Source: Hirsutella rhossiliensis (Eukaryota > Ascomycota > Sordariomycetes > Hypocreales > Ophiocordycipitaceae). Taken from it: a stretch of DNA of 64,000 bases. The stretch lies in the NCBI RefSeq assembly GCF_020360975.1, contig NW_025408685.1:992001-1056000 (forward strand), given 5' to 3'. Every line of letters begins with the position of its first letter. Position 1 is the first letter of the stretch. The notes under the pieces were generated by a model. That model ran no database searches, was not told the origin of the DNA, and worked only from the letters and a program-made list of their open reading frames with translations. Shown in pieces: positions 42,150-53,783 of this stretch. The position numbers and the translations under genes are program-made.

Positions 42150-45100
42150 TGTCATCGTCGTGACTCTCTGCCCACCTGTCTTCCGCTGCTGCTAGCAGCC
42201 ATTCTGCCAATCGTACAGGCGGTCCCGGTGCCTCGGGATATTCGTCGTGGAACCGCCTTAGAGCTGCCGCACCATTCTTGAACCCTTCAGCGTCGTAGTA
42301 TAGCTCGTCAGGGTCCTGTCCTGCCCACTCGGCTCGGTACTGTAATTTTCCCCCTTGAGATCCTTGACGACAATATTTTCGCCACCTCGTACTCTGGCTC
42401 GCCGTTAATCATCTCGGCCGGCGGAGCTTCCACTTGCTGTCCCGGCAGCGGGTCTCGCGCAGCCCTTCTCAACCGGTCGGCATGCAGCACCTTTGCCACC
42501 CTCATGCCTTTGGGTAGGTCCAGCTCGAATGAGTGACCCCTTTTTGCCACGATTCTGAACGGACCCGCGTTCTTAGAATCTAGCCGCGTTGTTGGCCTGT
42601 CAGTTGACCAGCCCCTTTTCGAAACAAACACCCAGTCACCGACATCGAAATCGGGCACTCTTCTCTTCGAATTGGCTGATCGTTCCTGGCGCCTTTGAGC
42701 CGCTTCCACGTTCTTTTTTGCCAGCGAACAAACTTTCTTGGCTCGATTCACAAAGTCCTTGGCTGCATTTTGGGCGTCGGTCCAATCCCCGACCTGCTTG
42801 TCGGTCGGTATATGAACGAAAGCCGCGTGGGGTGCTCGCCCTTGAGAGGCCTCGATCGGAGTCATGCCTGTTGAGTCGTGCGGCGTGGAGTTATGCGCGA
42901 AGTCTAACGCCGCCAGATGCTCACTCCAATCGTCTTGAAAATACGACACGTAAAACGTCAAGCGTTGGTCAAGATACTGGTTGGTAATCTCCACGCCTCC
43001 TTGAGTCTGCGCATGGTAGGCACTGCCGAATTTGTGCTCTGTTCCCGTCATCTCGTTGACCTTGGCCATGAATTTCGAAATGAACTGTGGTCCGTTGTCG
43101 GAGAGCCAAATCTTCGGTAGACCGAGGTGGCCAAACACGCGGCGGTAATATCGCTTGGCCAGTCTTTCGGCGGTGTCTGTCTTTTCCCGGAATCGTGAGA
43201 ATCAGCTTGCTCAGTTTGCAGATGAACGTCCAAACGTAGTCGAATCCATTTCGATCATTCGGCATGTCCTTTCCGTCCACCAGCACGGTATGCCAAGGTT
43301 CCTCTGGGACAGGCAACGAATGGAGCAATCCAGGTGACTTATCTTTCCACACTTTGTTCCTACGGCATGCCTGGCAATTGCGTGCGTAGCGCGCGAGATC
43401 CTCATCCATACGTGGCCAGTAATAGAACGGCCGCAGCATCGCCTTCATCTTGTTCTTCCCGGGATGACCCCTTGATTTGGGTTCGTGGACTTCCCGGATT
43501 AAGGCAGTTCGCAGTGCGAGCCCTTCTGACGAGTACTCCGGCACCCAGATACGATCTCCCTTCTGCCGGTCCTCCTTGGGAATCTGCTTCTCATTTTCCC
43601 GGACAATCAGCTCCACAAGGAACACTCCGGCTGGTGCCTCCCCAGATACTGCTGGGCCGCGGTCCTCAGAATGTGCCGCGATGTCTAGGGGAGCAGCTTC
43701 GACATGTGTCTCCTCGAGAACTTCTGCGGGTACCCGATCGTTCGGGACCAGTTCCATGGTGCGGGAATCCAGGTCTCTGGCTCTGACGGTCTCGAAGTTC
43801 TCGCTTTTCCGGGACAGGGCATCTGCAATTATGTTCTCCTTCCCGGGTCGGTACGTCATCTTGTAGTCAAATTCCGACAGAATCTGTGCCCAACGGGCTT
43901 GTCGAGATGATAAAACCCGCTTTGTCGCAAAGTACTTGAGAGCTTCATGGTCCGTTACTACTTCAAAAGGGCCCCCAACCAGCTATGGCCTCCACTCTTC
44001 CAGGGCGCGGATGATGGCGAGGAATTCTCGGTCTTGGATAGGCCATACCGTCTCTGTTGACGACAAGGTCTTGGAGAAATAGGCCACCGGCTTCCATGAG
44101 TTGTCGTTCTGTTGTTGTAAAGCGGTGGCGCCTACCGAATGCCTTGACGCATCAGTCTCTACCCGAGTTGGGGCGCCTATCTTCCAGAAGCCCATTCCGG
44201 GAGCTCGGACCAGGGCTTCCTTGAGTGCCTCAAAAGCCGCTTCCTCTTGCTTGCCGATCTTGAAGATTGCCCCTTTCTTCAGGAGCTCGTTGAGCGGGTG
44301 CGCCAGCTCGCTTACTTCTTTCGAGAAGCGTCGGACAAAGTTAACCAATCCGAGGAAAGATCGGATGGCTTTCGTAGATTTTAGGTCTGACAGCCTCCAC
44401 TCAAGGATGGCCTGTTTATTCTTAGGTCAAGGGCGATACCTTCCCCGCCTTAATCACCAGCCCGAGGTAATCCACCTCGGTGACGCAAAAGGAGCTCTTC
44501 TTGATGTCACCCTGTAGGCCTGCCGCTGCCAGTCGTCGAATGACTTCCTCGGTCTGGCGCACGTTTTCCTCGGCCGACTCTGAATAGATCAGGATGTCGT
44601 CGGCGTACGAACTGCAGTAGATGTCCAGGATATCCTCAGGCAGTCGTTGATAAAGCATTGAAAGATTGCAGGGCCGTTCGTCAGCCCAAAGGGCATCACC
44701 TTCCAACGGAAAGTTCCCAGCCGGCACCGAAATGCCGTCAGATCCATACTTTCGAGGGCCATTCGCAACCTATGGAAGGCTTGACGGATGTCGATTTTTG
44801 TAAAAAACTTGGCGCTTGCTAGTTTTACCAGGGTATCTTCTAACAGAGGCATGGGGTACTTCATCTTTGCACTGGCGTCGTTGAGGTCCCGGTAGTCGAT
44901 CACGAATCTCCAATCCATGCCCATGTCACCCTTGGGCACAAAGAAGGCTGGTGAGGCAAATCCAGGCCAGCAGCTCTCGATGAAACCCTTGTCCAGGTAA
45001 TCTTGAATCGTCTTTCGGAGTAGTTCGTCTAGATGATGTGGGTTGCGGTAGACACCTCTCGAACGCTCTGGCAATGGTTTGGTCAGGTAGATCTTCATGT

Positions 45101-46356
45101 CCCTCCCTGGGCCGCGGAGAGGAGGCAACTGGTTAGACTCCTTCTTCGAGAAAATCCAGCCAGATGGCCCAGCGGGGTCGGGAGTTTCTCTTTGATCAAG
45201 CGGACCGTCTCGTCATCCTCACCCCGTGGAAGTGGGATAACTGGGCGGGTGTCCTTCGGTGGTACCTTAGGCATCTCTGGCGTTTGCGGGTTCACGTGAG
45301 CCACCGTAACACTTCTTCGAGCCAATTCTCCGAGGCGCGATGCACTCTGAATTCCCTTAAGGCGGGCTGTCAGCAGTCCTGTAGTTCCCGGTCCTGTCGC
45401 GGGTTTAGAAAGCTGGCAACCACCCCGTCGGCCTGCAGAGTCGTGGTCGTGGGGTGGTCCATCCTGCGGCAATTGACTCTGGTCGACTTGGGTCCCCTTT
45501 GCTCCTGGAGACGCTAGTTCATGAATTCTTGGGGCTTGCGCTTGTGCCGAACACGTTGGCGGCCCGCCGGCATTGCTCTCCTGGCCGGCCGGACGCTGGT
45601 CGGTAGCAAGACGACCACAGTCACGGATGACGTCCTCTTGGTCGTCCGTTTTCCCCTTCCTTGATAGGCTCCGTACCGGAAACAGCGCGGATTTGCTGCG
45701 GATTATCGGCGTCGACTCGCATGGTTGGAATCGTTGGGTTTCGCCAGGACGGCTTCCCCAGACTGTCTCGTCTTCGGTCCGATAATCTCGTCGCGCCTTC
45801 CCGTCCTGATGACCAGAGAAGTTTCCTGAGTCCAGGCGCAACGGCGACCCTGTGTTGTTCAAACCATTTCCTGCCAATGATGATGTCGTAGTCCATCCGG
45901 ACGACCAAGAATGGTAAGTTCTTTAGAGTCGTCCATCAATCTCGAAGTCCATAAAAAGAACCTCCTTGATCGGGTGTTTGTGCTTGACTCCCGCGTAATC
46001 CTTTAGGTGAATTGGCTGATCAAGCCTCTTCCTCTGGGCCCCAAGTTGTGAGACCGCTCTTCTCGCTAACCTATGGTTAATGGCGAGATACATACTCGCT
46101 CCGGTGTCTGCAAGGCACGAATGAGAATAGACATGTTGTTCAATTTAAGGTGAGATGAGATTGTCAGCTGTTTGCCCCCTATGAGTCTGTCCAAATCCGC
46201 CGCTCCAATCACAGACACCAAGTCGGCCAGGAACGAGACTTTGTCCTGGCCTACTCGTTTCCGACTCCGAACTGCTCGAGTCTGGGTCGCAAACTTTGCC
46301 CTTGCCCGTGGCGGTGTTGGTTGTCGCTGCGCTGACTGGGGCCGCCTGCTCTCCAC
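42150..46356 (-). CDS. Gypsy pol: protease, RT, RNase H, integrase, chromodomain, frame-broken
   Basis: The protease active site DTGAS is near 46095, followed by IIIGRKWFEQHR near 45870. RT: MDWRFVIDYRDLNDA, FFTKIDIRQAFHRLRM and the catalytic YADD near 44602. RNase H: ETDASRHSVGA near 44155. Integrase: HHCC-type region (REVHEPKSRGHPGKNKM; CQACRRNKVW), then LSDNGPQFISKF and QTQGGVEITNQYL. The C-terminus has EYEVAKI and, in the adjacent frame, LQYRAEWAG...ELYYDAEGFKN (42300-42420), a chromodomain, defining a chromovirus. Several single-base frame changes (about 45900, 45110, 44420, 43980, 43140 and 42350) make this copy unreadable as one protein. Confidence 0.9.
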
Positions 46357-46379
46357 GGTCTTCGTGGCTGCCTTTCCGG

Positions 46380-47716
46380 GTGTTGTTGTTGCGGGTGCGA
46401 CAGAATGGGGCGATATGCCCAGATTCTCCGCACCGGTAGCACAGGTTATTGATGCGGCGACGTTCCTCTCTTCCTCGGAGATACGGTTCCCTCCAGCTTC
46501 CCGGCTAGCCCCTTCGTTGTCAGTTTGTTCCCGGTGGCGACCCGGGCATTGTTACGGTTGCCGCCATTGTTCCGAACCCTCGGCTACCACTACTACTAGA
46601 GTGGTTGCGCTTCTTTGCGCTTCGGAAAAGTTGTGGCGGGCCACGAACACCTGGTGCTGTGCTGACTCACAGAAGTCCTCGTAGCGCACTTTCGTATCGT
46701 AGACCCTCTCGACCACCGCTTGGTTGACCGGCGCAGGAAGAGAGTCCCACAGGGTCTGTTTCTGCATTGAAGGTTGGTACCCCGCCGCCTCGTACATGGA
46801 GTTGAATTCCCCCAAGAAAATATTGAAGTCCTTCTTCCAATCGTATTTGCAGACACGCAGCTGGGCGCGGGCGTCGGCGCCTTTGTTTGGGTTTGTGTGC
46901 GCTGTCTGGAGGACCTGGATTAGTTCGGCCAATGTTGTGAAAGGCCGAGTCAGCGAGTGGTGGCGTCCTTCTCCGGTCTTATACGCGGTGCCCTCGAGAC
47001 GCGTAATCACGAAGTTGATCCGCGTCTTCTCAGAGGCGAAAGTATCGTTGTCCTCCTCGAACTTGCCCTCTACTTGCTTAATCCAGCTTTCAAACGAGGA
47101 GTCCTTCGCCGGAGAACATGGTGGGTTTCTCTCCCACGTTTCCGTCCTCTCTATAGTTTGGGTTGGTGCCATCCATCGACTCATATCTCCGGAAGGCTAA
47201 AAGGGCCGCATATCCTGACGGCCGGAATTCTTCGCGGTCGTCAAAGGCTGTTCCTTCCCGTTGGCCTGGTGTGCTGACTTCATCTTCACCATATTGGCTG
47301 TCTCTTGGCTCGGTCACTCGTACTTGGGCGACCAAACGGGCCACTTCTCGGCTGATGTGGTCGGTTAATTGCTGTCTCTGCTCGGGAGACAATTCGGTGA
47401 ACAAGCCGCTGCTGCCCTCCTGATTGGTGCTGTCAGCCATTTTAGGTCCCTGTCCTTCCTGGATGGTTATGTGCGATTCGATGGTCCCTGAACTGTTTCT
47501 TTGGTCTTGATCTCGGTCTTGATCTTGGTCTTGGTCTTGGTCTTGGTCTTGGTATTGATCTTGATCTTGGTCTTGGTCTTGGTCTTGGTCTTGATCTTGG
47601 TCTTGGTCTTGGTCTTGGTCTTGGTCTTCGATGCTTGGTAAGACGGGTCGTGGGAGCTGCGATCTATGGAGGGCCGTGTCCTGTTCAAGTGGGCCGGCCG
47701 AGCGCAGTCTTGGCAT
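46380..47716 (-). CDS. Gypsy gag with (Asp-Gln)n tract and zinc knuckle, frame-broken
   Basis: Structural protein of the retrotransposon. The N-terminal part carries a long Asp-Gln repeat (47490-47640) encoded by a GACCAA hexanucleotide array. It is followed by the retrotransposon gag domain (SFESWIKQVEGKFEEDND; DWKKDFNIFLGEFNSMYEA). The CCHC knuckle CYRCGESGHIAPFC is at about 46395-46440. Frame changes near 47110 and 46560 separate the pieces. Confidence 0.86.
47490..47640 (-). repeat. Hexanucleotide microsatellite inside gag
   Basis: Array of TTGGTC units with occasional TTGATC on the plus strand, encoding alternating Asp-Gln on the minus strand. The frame is preserved through the array. 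Confidence 0.9.
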
Positions 47717-47964
47717 GGGGTAAAGTCGTGGCGTTTTTATGAATCGCTCGGCAGCGATGGCGTGGTCGAGAGCAGAATAGTGTGACGGTCACGGACTGAG
47801 CCAGAAGGCTGTGGACTCTATTACGAAGATTCTGCTCTGAAGAAGAGAAAGGAGAACCGAACAATACAACTGGGTGTCCTCTCCCTAAATATGCCTTCCG
47901 TACGTGTGGGCCGTTGGCCCAACAACATGTGGGTCATGTATGCAAGGGGGGTGTGACGGTGCTA

Positions 47965-49331
47965 CAGTGGGGGGACAAAAGTTCCGGTCAATGACGCTAG
48001 CGCGTCGCGTACGCGCGTCTCCCACATTCCAACCCTTCCTCTTCAAATCACCATCATGCCTTCAAAATGAGCCCAATTACGCCCAAAAAACACTGGAGCC
48101 CTCATAAGAGGACGAAGATTGTGACCCTCTTTGATTGCGGCTTCTCAGCTGCCCTCGTCGGCGTCAAAGAGGACGTTTCTCCTAGAGCTGTCTACGGAAT
48201 CGTCAGGCGTTACAGGACACAGTCGAGTGCGAAATCTTTGCCGCGCTCTGGGAGACCTCAAAGCTCAATGACACCCATAAAAGATATATCTTTCGATGCA
48301 TCGCGAAAGACCCTTTCATCTCGAATGCTCAGCTTCTTCGTGAGGCTTCTAGAGTGTTCTACACGTACTTTAACACGGTACCTTCGACACCATGGCATAC
48401 AACATGTACGCGCTCTTCGACGTCCAAAATTAACAGAAGAACATGCTGCAAAGAGGCTACAATTTGCACTACAATACCATCAAAAGCCAGCTTCCTTTTG
48501 GCATACATGGATTTTCTCTGATGAGACGTCAATCGCTCGTGGGGACGGCGAGAGACAGAAGTGGGTTTTGCAATTCAGTACGTCTTAATACCCTTACTTC
48601 AAAAATCCTCCTAATTGCAAAAGGTGGATAGATTAAATCCGAAAAACGTACAAGCAAGAGGAAAACCTACTCGACATTCCCAGATGTTTTGGGGCGGCTT
48701 CTCCTTTAATCGGCGGACTTCTCTTACACCAATGCTAGGAGACCCCGACTCAGCCCGTGGTGGCGTTACTGCACGCCGTGTGCTCGAGACCTTACAAGAA
48801 AGCCTACCTACAATTGCAGAGCCAGGCTATACATTCGCCCAAGATAACGCCTCAACACATACGGCGGCCATTGTGCAGGCGTGGCTTGGCTGCTGGGTCG
48901 AAGAAAACAGGGTAGATTTGGTCGACTGGCCGCCATATTCACCTGACCTAAACCCCATAGAAAACGTATGGAAGCTGCTTAAAGAGAGCATTATGGAGAC
49001 TCACCCTGAGCTCTCAGACCTTCCAAAGAACTATAGCTCCAAGCAGAAGCTCTGTTTTGCAGCGGTTGGAGCGTGGAAGACCTTGAAGAGGATACCTCAA
49101 TCACCTAATAGAATCAATGCCTCGGCGCCTTCAAGCTGTTGTGGCTGCACGTGGCTGGTATACCAAATACTAGCCGAAACAACAATAATCTCCACTCAAT
49201 TCTCTATATATTTATATCTTCGGCTTCATAATTGACCTTCATTTGGCAAAGTAATGTGCTGTTGAAAGAGGGCTCTGATGCGGCGTTGTGGTGGGTGGGC
49301 CGGATTGACCGGAACTTTTGTCACCCGACTG
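47965..49331 (+). mobile_element. Tc1/mariner transposon inserted in the Gypsy 5' LTR
   Basis: A 1367-bp element with inverted repeats of about 28 bp (CAGTGGGGGGACAAAAGTTC and, at the other end, CAGTCGGGTGACAAAAGTTC in reverse complement), flanked by TA (47963-47964 and 49332-49333). Removing it and one TA restores a 194-bp LTR exactly. Confidence 0.96.
48067..49235 (+). CDS. Tc1-type transposase (DD34E), two pieces
   Basis: Transposase with an N-terminal HTH region (ATG 48067; SPRAVYGIVRRYRTQ, then SGRPQSS). The catalytic Asp lies in IFSDETS near 48513, the second Asp in FAQDNASTHTA near 48840, and Glu in WPPYSPDLNPIENVWKLLK near 48930-48985, with spacing typical of DD34E. The second piece begins near 48618 after a gap of about 45 bp that looks like an intron (GTACGT...GCAAAAG), but the joined frame does not match exactly, so a one-base lesion is also present. 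Most similar in layout to fungal impala-like elements. Confidence 0.88.
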
Positions 49332-49720
49332 TAGGCCGTCACAGTATACAGCTAAGGGCCCCGACAGGCTAGATCGAAAGGCAGCCTGTAGAGAGTTCTG
49401 AGGCTGCAGAAGGCTATTAGGAGACCGCATTAGGCAGCCACATAGGCTGTAGAGAGACTGCATATACGGGGGAAGCTGAAAGAGCCCTCGGCGACTAGGG
49501 AAAGTCAGTATGCAAAGGGAGGGCTGGGGAAAGGAGCCCAGCCTCCTAGATATTGTACCTATACAAATGAAAAGGGGATATCAATAGGGAACCAAGGGAT
49601 ATAAATAGAGAGCCTAGAAGAGGGCATTGCAAGAGGGACAGACACGACGGAACACAACAAAAACACACCTATTATTAAAACAATCAATGCTCACTTGCAT
49701 GCTCTCTTCGTGAGATATCT

Positions 49721-49860
49721 ATCCAGAGCTAAGGAGAGAAATGGAAAGAAAGAGAACTCGAGTTCGCCTCGAGCGTATTGTAGAATGTTCTCATAGCAGC
49801 CGGCTTCGCAGAGTGGGGCCGGTACCGGAGCATGGTGTCACTAGATACCTAAGTGGATAT
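49721..49860. other. Junction segment between two inverted family-A elements
   Basis: 140 bp of unique sequence separating the split family-A element from the oppositely oriented copy that starts the right arm. Its last 27 bp (to GTGGATAT) can be gap-aligned with the left flank after 17899 (shared ACTTA and TGACACC); the rest does not match. Confidence 0.6.
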
Positions 49861-50272
49861 TCTCACGAAGAGAGCATGCAAGTGGGCATTGATTGTTTTA
49901 ATAATAGGTGTGTTCTGTTGTATTCCGTTGCGTCTGTCCTCTTGCAATGCCCTCTTCTAGGCTCTCTATTTATATCCCTTGGTTCCCTATTGATATCCCC
50001 TTTCAGTTGTATAGGCACAATATCTAGGGGCTGGGATCCTTTCCCAGCCCTCCCTTTGCATACTGACTTTCCTAGTCGCCGAGGGCTCTTTCAGCTTCCC
50101 GTAAATGCAGTCTCTACAGCCTATGTGGCTGCCTAATGCGGTCTCCTAATAGTCTTCTGCAGCCTCAGAACTCTCTGCAGGCTGCCTTCTGGCTAGCCTG
50201 GCGGGGCCCTTAGCTGTATACCTACCCCTTATGGTCACCCCGAGCTCAAGATCTCAGACGTGCTTCGCGACA
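49861..50272 (-). mobile_element. Solo LTR-like element, family A, at the right-arm edge
   Basis: Reverse-oriented partner of 17481-17899 with several single-base deletions. GATTA, the complement of the left copy's TAATC duplication, follows its outer end (50273-50277). Its inner flank reads GATAT instead of the expected duplication. So only one side of the original insertion context was copied intact. Confidence 0.88.
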
Positions 50273-50933
50273 GATTACGCACCTGATCATGGGGACCGAC
50301 TTCGTACAAGCCGGTAGCTAGGTTCGCATGCAAAGGAAAAGGCCATATATAGATGGCTAGGAAGGTAAATTTAAAGGGCTGGTCCATTGCGCGGGTTTTA
50401 TCATACATTAGGGCACATGCTTTGGTGATGAAATTGTCATGTCTTGTTGTCCCTTATTGAACAAACTTAACTTAAGTTGAACTGTTGTATAGGGTACAGC
50501 ACGGTTGGATAGACAGAGGGAAATAGGACCAGACGTAACAAATTATCGGGATAAGAAGACGAGTAAAGTAAAGTACAAGGCGGATACAGCCATCGCGGCC
50601 ATGCCGCTTAGTATGAGATGGTTGATGCTTGTGCGCTTTAATGGAAGGATGGTTGTTAAAAGTAGAGATGGATCGTGTTCTAATCCCACCGTCCCTGCCT
50701 CAGCTTAGCAAGGGCTGCGTGATCTAAGGTTTCATATTGTCGTCCTTCACATTAACCTTGAGGACTAGAGGATTTGTGTTGGGTTTCGCAGCGTCGTCGC
50801 CGATAGATTGTCCTGAGTCAGTTTCTCTCAATCGGCATTAGCGGCAGTCTCGCTCGAGGGTTGAGGCTGACGAATGCCCCATAAAGATCGCTGTCTATTT
50901 CCTTTGTATCGTTATATTGATAGTTGTCAACCA

Positions 50934-52376
50934 TCAGACGCTGTGCAGGGAGACTGTCCTGAATGATTGCCCCACAAAGAGCACGGGCCTGGTTTAACGT
51001 GCTTTCCAACTCGTCATCTTTGTCTTGGAGCCTCGATTGTAGCTCGGCCAAGGTCTTTTGGCGGTCCCGACTTTGGTGGTTTGAAACTGCACAAAGCAAA
51101 ACGTATCTGGTATCGCCCCATTCGCGCCGCAGATCACACATTATCCCAAAACGGCATTCCCTTTGTTTTGACTTCATTTCTTGCAAGCGCCGAGGTTAAG
51201 TCGATAAAATCCGATCCGGTCTCCCATCTCCTGCTGCGTTTGGTCGCGCAATTCCCCCATCTTCTCACTGAATAACACTGCGTAGTATCTCTGGTAGAAC
51301 GCGCTCTTGATCGAGCCTCTTTTTACGACTTGCCAAAGCGTGGCCAAGTCAATCGTCATTGTTGTTCGCACAGATCGATTCGTTAAGACAGCATCGCTCA
51401 GATGACGCAGTATCAGCCTGCGATCATCTAATGAAGCTAAGCCACGGGAGCTCCCTGCTGTTAAACCCTTGGGCAATTGGCTGGAAGAGCTTGGACCTGA
51501 ACAGGCCGATGACTCGTGTGACTGTCGATTGGGCGAGACGGTGGGAGTTATCGACGCTCGCGTAGAATGACGAGACGCATATGTGGAAGGGCCAGCATCA
51601 GCCAAGACATCGGTTTCGTGTGAAGATTCATCGCGATTCTCAAGAGACCTCCTTCGCTCAAGAAGTTCTTCGAACTGTCCTTCGTCTGGGTCGATTCGCC
51701 GACAGCAAATCTCCACAAGCATTCGAACGCGAAACGTAGGCACTAGGGCATCGGCTTTTCTTGGTCCACGTGGGGATACCCTTGCACAAGGCAACGGATA
51801 CCGATTAACATAAAAACGCCCGAGTCTTCCGGGATAGATTGCTTTGGACCCGTCCAGCCTACGACGATGGGCCTGGAACTATTTAGTCGCGAGCGCGACC
51901 TCGCTATTCTCGCTGCTATCGTAGTAGTGAATGCAGTCGGCGTACACCGCAGCGAAAGCCCAATGATCTTCAAGATGCATCGGAATGACTGTAGGGAGAT
52001 CCCCGCCCTCGTTGAGTATTATGCTGGTATCTTGTTGGAGTGCACGAGGATGATCGATATGTATAGAACCGTCCAAAGACCGCAGCATTTCTAAGTATTT
52101 AGAGATGATTGTCTCATCCAACTGCCCATCAAGCTCCGCGATCAAGGAGAAATTGGAAAGCGCACGATCCTCTGCGTAGCTCACCCAATAGGCTTGGACC
52201 GGCGTTATGGGACATCCAGGGCCCCATTTTGGATAACGTTTTTGAATTGTTCTGAAGATTTGCTGCACCATAGCAAAGGTATTGCATGAAAGGGGCTGAA
52301 GGGAGATCTCCTCGAAATTGTTAAACTCGTTCATAGGACGGCTGGATATCCCAATATTCGTGCACAATATCCTCAT
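50934..52376 (-). CDS. Ulp1/C48-like protein with Ser in place of catalytic Cys, right copy
   Basis: Mirror of 15373-16818. Open from ATG 52376 through the region where the left copy is one A short, and open across the segment where the left copy stops prematurely (LASLDDRRLILRHLSDAV). Frame breaks occur instead near 51900 (after SSENSEVAL), 51765 and 51180. It retains HW...YYDS and QSIPEDSGVF, so the Cys-to-Ser state is shared. The two arms together indicate one gene of about 480 codons with a C-terminal coiled coil. Confidence 0.62.
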
Positions 52377-52447
52377 GCAGAAAAGGGGGCATCCATTGAC
52401 CTTTTGATATCGTCCGTGCGGAGAGCCATTTCTGGATTTAGCAACGC

Positions 52448-52990
52448 GTGGGTGCTGTTATGGCTTATTTCGCGTTTCATTGGTATGCACTGTACATTGC
52501 TTTATATATTCACGTCGATTACGTACCTTTTGCCGACATTATACCACTGCATAGTCGTGTAGCAACGAGACTGCTTTCGTTAGCGTACGTTTCTTACTGC
52601 ACCATTGCAGTACATTACAACAAGTCTTGCCGGAAAACCTCAACGGTATGGACTTTACGATCTGTACTCTCAAGTTACCGAGTTTTGTGTTCAATAACAG
52701 CTAGGAATGCTACGGGCTCACGACTCGTTGCGTGGTCTTCCACACCACAGCCAAAGCCATGTCGTCACCAATCAGAGACCTACATCAAGCTTTTATTCGC
52801 GATACACAGATTCGGGGCCCGTCTCGAATCCTTCGAGCTAGAAAGCCTTCTTCGCCTAGTGTCTGACGAAGTCCGTAACCAACAGTCATCTACTGTCCAA
52901 GCATTAGAGGGTGAAAGGAGGCACTCAGACGAGAGCTTCGTGTCGTGCGTAGAATTTGGGGCACAATGTACGAGGCAATGTGTAAAATAA
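52448..52990 (+). CDS. Hypothetical 180-aa ORF, intact only in right arm
   Basis: Divergent from the Ulp1-like gene with about 70 bp between starts. The N-terminal half is hydrophobic (WYALYIALYIHVDYVPFADI), and the C-terminal half is charged and amphipathic (FELESLLRLVSDEVRNQQSS). No family recognised. The left copy is frameshifted by one G. It could equally be part of the divergent promoter region read by chance. Confidence 0.28.
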   Translation: MGAVMAYFAFHWYALYIALYIHVDYVPFADIIPLHSRVATRLLSLAYVSYCTIAVHYNKSCRKTSTVWTLRSVLSSYRVLCSITARNATGSRLVAWSSTPQPKPCRHQSETYIKLLFAIHRFGARLESFELESLLRLVSDEVRNQQSSTVQALEGERRHSDESFVSCVEFGAQCTRQCVK

Positions 52991-53783
52991 GCGAGGAGTC
53001 GATGCAGCTTGAAAAGATGGGAAGGTATGCTGAAGATCAAATCGAAGTGAGGCGAAGGGTATGGCTTGCCAATAGCACGGCAATATGATCTCAAAGAGCT
53101 TGTAAATACGAACTAGCATGATTTCTCTTAGTAGTCTTTGGCGTAGTTGAGGTCACAGTGGTATTAGGGTCTTAGGGTTTCGATCAACTCAGCCACACGG
53201 CCCCCGTAACACGGCCTCCGTAGCAAAGTGGTTCGGCCCGCATGACTAGTCATTGCCTCAATATTAATATTAGATATATTACAAGTCGCTCGCCGACGCG
53301 AACAGGTTTAAGCCGTTGTCGGAGGTATTCTCGTCACTGTTCTTTTTGCCTGGTCGTGTGCCGAATGGACTACCTCATACCAACTGCACTTTTTAGCCCG
53401 GCGACACCTTTCCAATTGACCAAGCCTCGTGGGGCCGGCAATTTATTGACACTACCACGAAACAAGTACTCATGGCAAGTCAACTCAAGAACGTCAACAT
53501 ACATGTGTTACTATGCCTGAATACTTATTGCTTGTAGCGGAAACTGTCTCCGAGCTATTGTTGGCGTCACAGAGCGGACAGTCCATTAAATAAGGGCTAG
53601 AATATCCAGGTTTGCATCACCCACTACATTATGGCAACATCCGTAACTGGCCCCTAGTCCTGTTCTGCTGCTGTTTATCGCATTCCGCGGTAGGATGAGG
53701 AACCCTTTCCCTGCTTAGAGAAATTGCTTAAATAGGCGCAACCTCCGCCATCCACCGACTTTTCAATCTTCAAACGAACCAGT
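52991..53783. other. Intergenic with a conserved 92-codon ORF (53242-53520)
   Basis: Mirror of 13966-14758. The 92-codon frame is the same in both arms, but its Ser/Arg/Cys-rich composition and lack of domain give little support for coding. Confidence 0.35.

Larger units (their letters stand above)
41858..49343 (-). mobile_element. Chromodomain Ty3/Gypsy LTR retrotransposon, with Tc1 inserted in 5' LTR
   Basis: Minus-strand element. The 3' LTR is 41858-42051 (194 bp, TGTGACGG...CCGTCACA). The 5' LTR starts at 47781 and is interrupted at 47964 by a Tc1 element, ending at 49343. The flanking duplication is GTATA (41853-41857 and 49344-49348). A polypurine tract (AGGGGGGGTAG on the minus strand) abuts the 3' LTR. 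The two LTRs differ at only one position that I can see, so insertion was recent. Internal region about 5.7 kb with gag, protease, RT, RNase H, integrase and chromodomain in that order. Confidence 0.96.
41806..49715 (+). mobile_element. Solo LTR-like element, family A, split by the Gypsy element
   Basis: The two pieces 41806-41852 and 49344-49715 together give 419 bp, the same length as the copy at 17481. The ends are TGTCGCGAAG and CTTCGTGAGA, with the duplication TATCT on both outer sides (41801-41805 and 49716-49720). The Gypsy element between them has its own duplication GTATA. Confidence 0.92.

Noticed and set aside
42589..42987. Plus-strand ORFs within the Gypsy integrase region
   Set aside because: Antisense shadows; the minus strand has clear integrase motifs.
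41858..49343. Possible env-like gene or infectious capacity in the Gypsy element
   Set aside because: Only gag, protease, RT, RNase H, integrase and chromodomain are visible; no extra envelope frame.
17900..49860. CRISPR-like array or bacterial features
   Set aside because: The genome is fungal; the only regular repeat is a direct 17-bp minisatellite without spacers.
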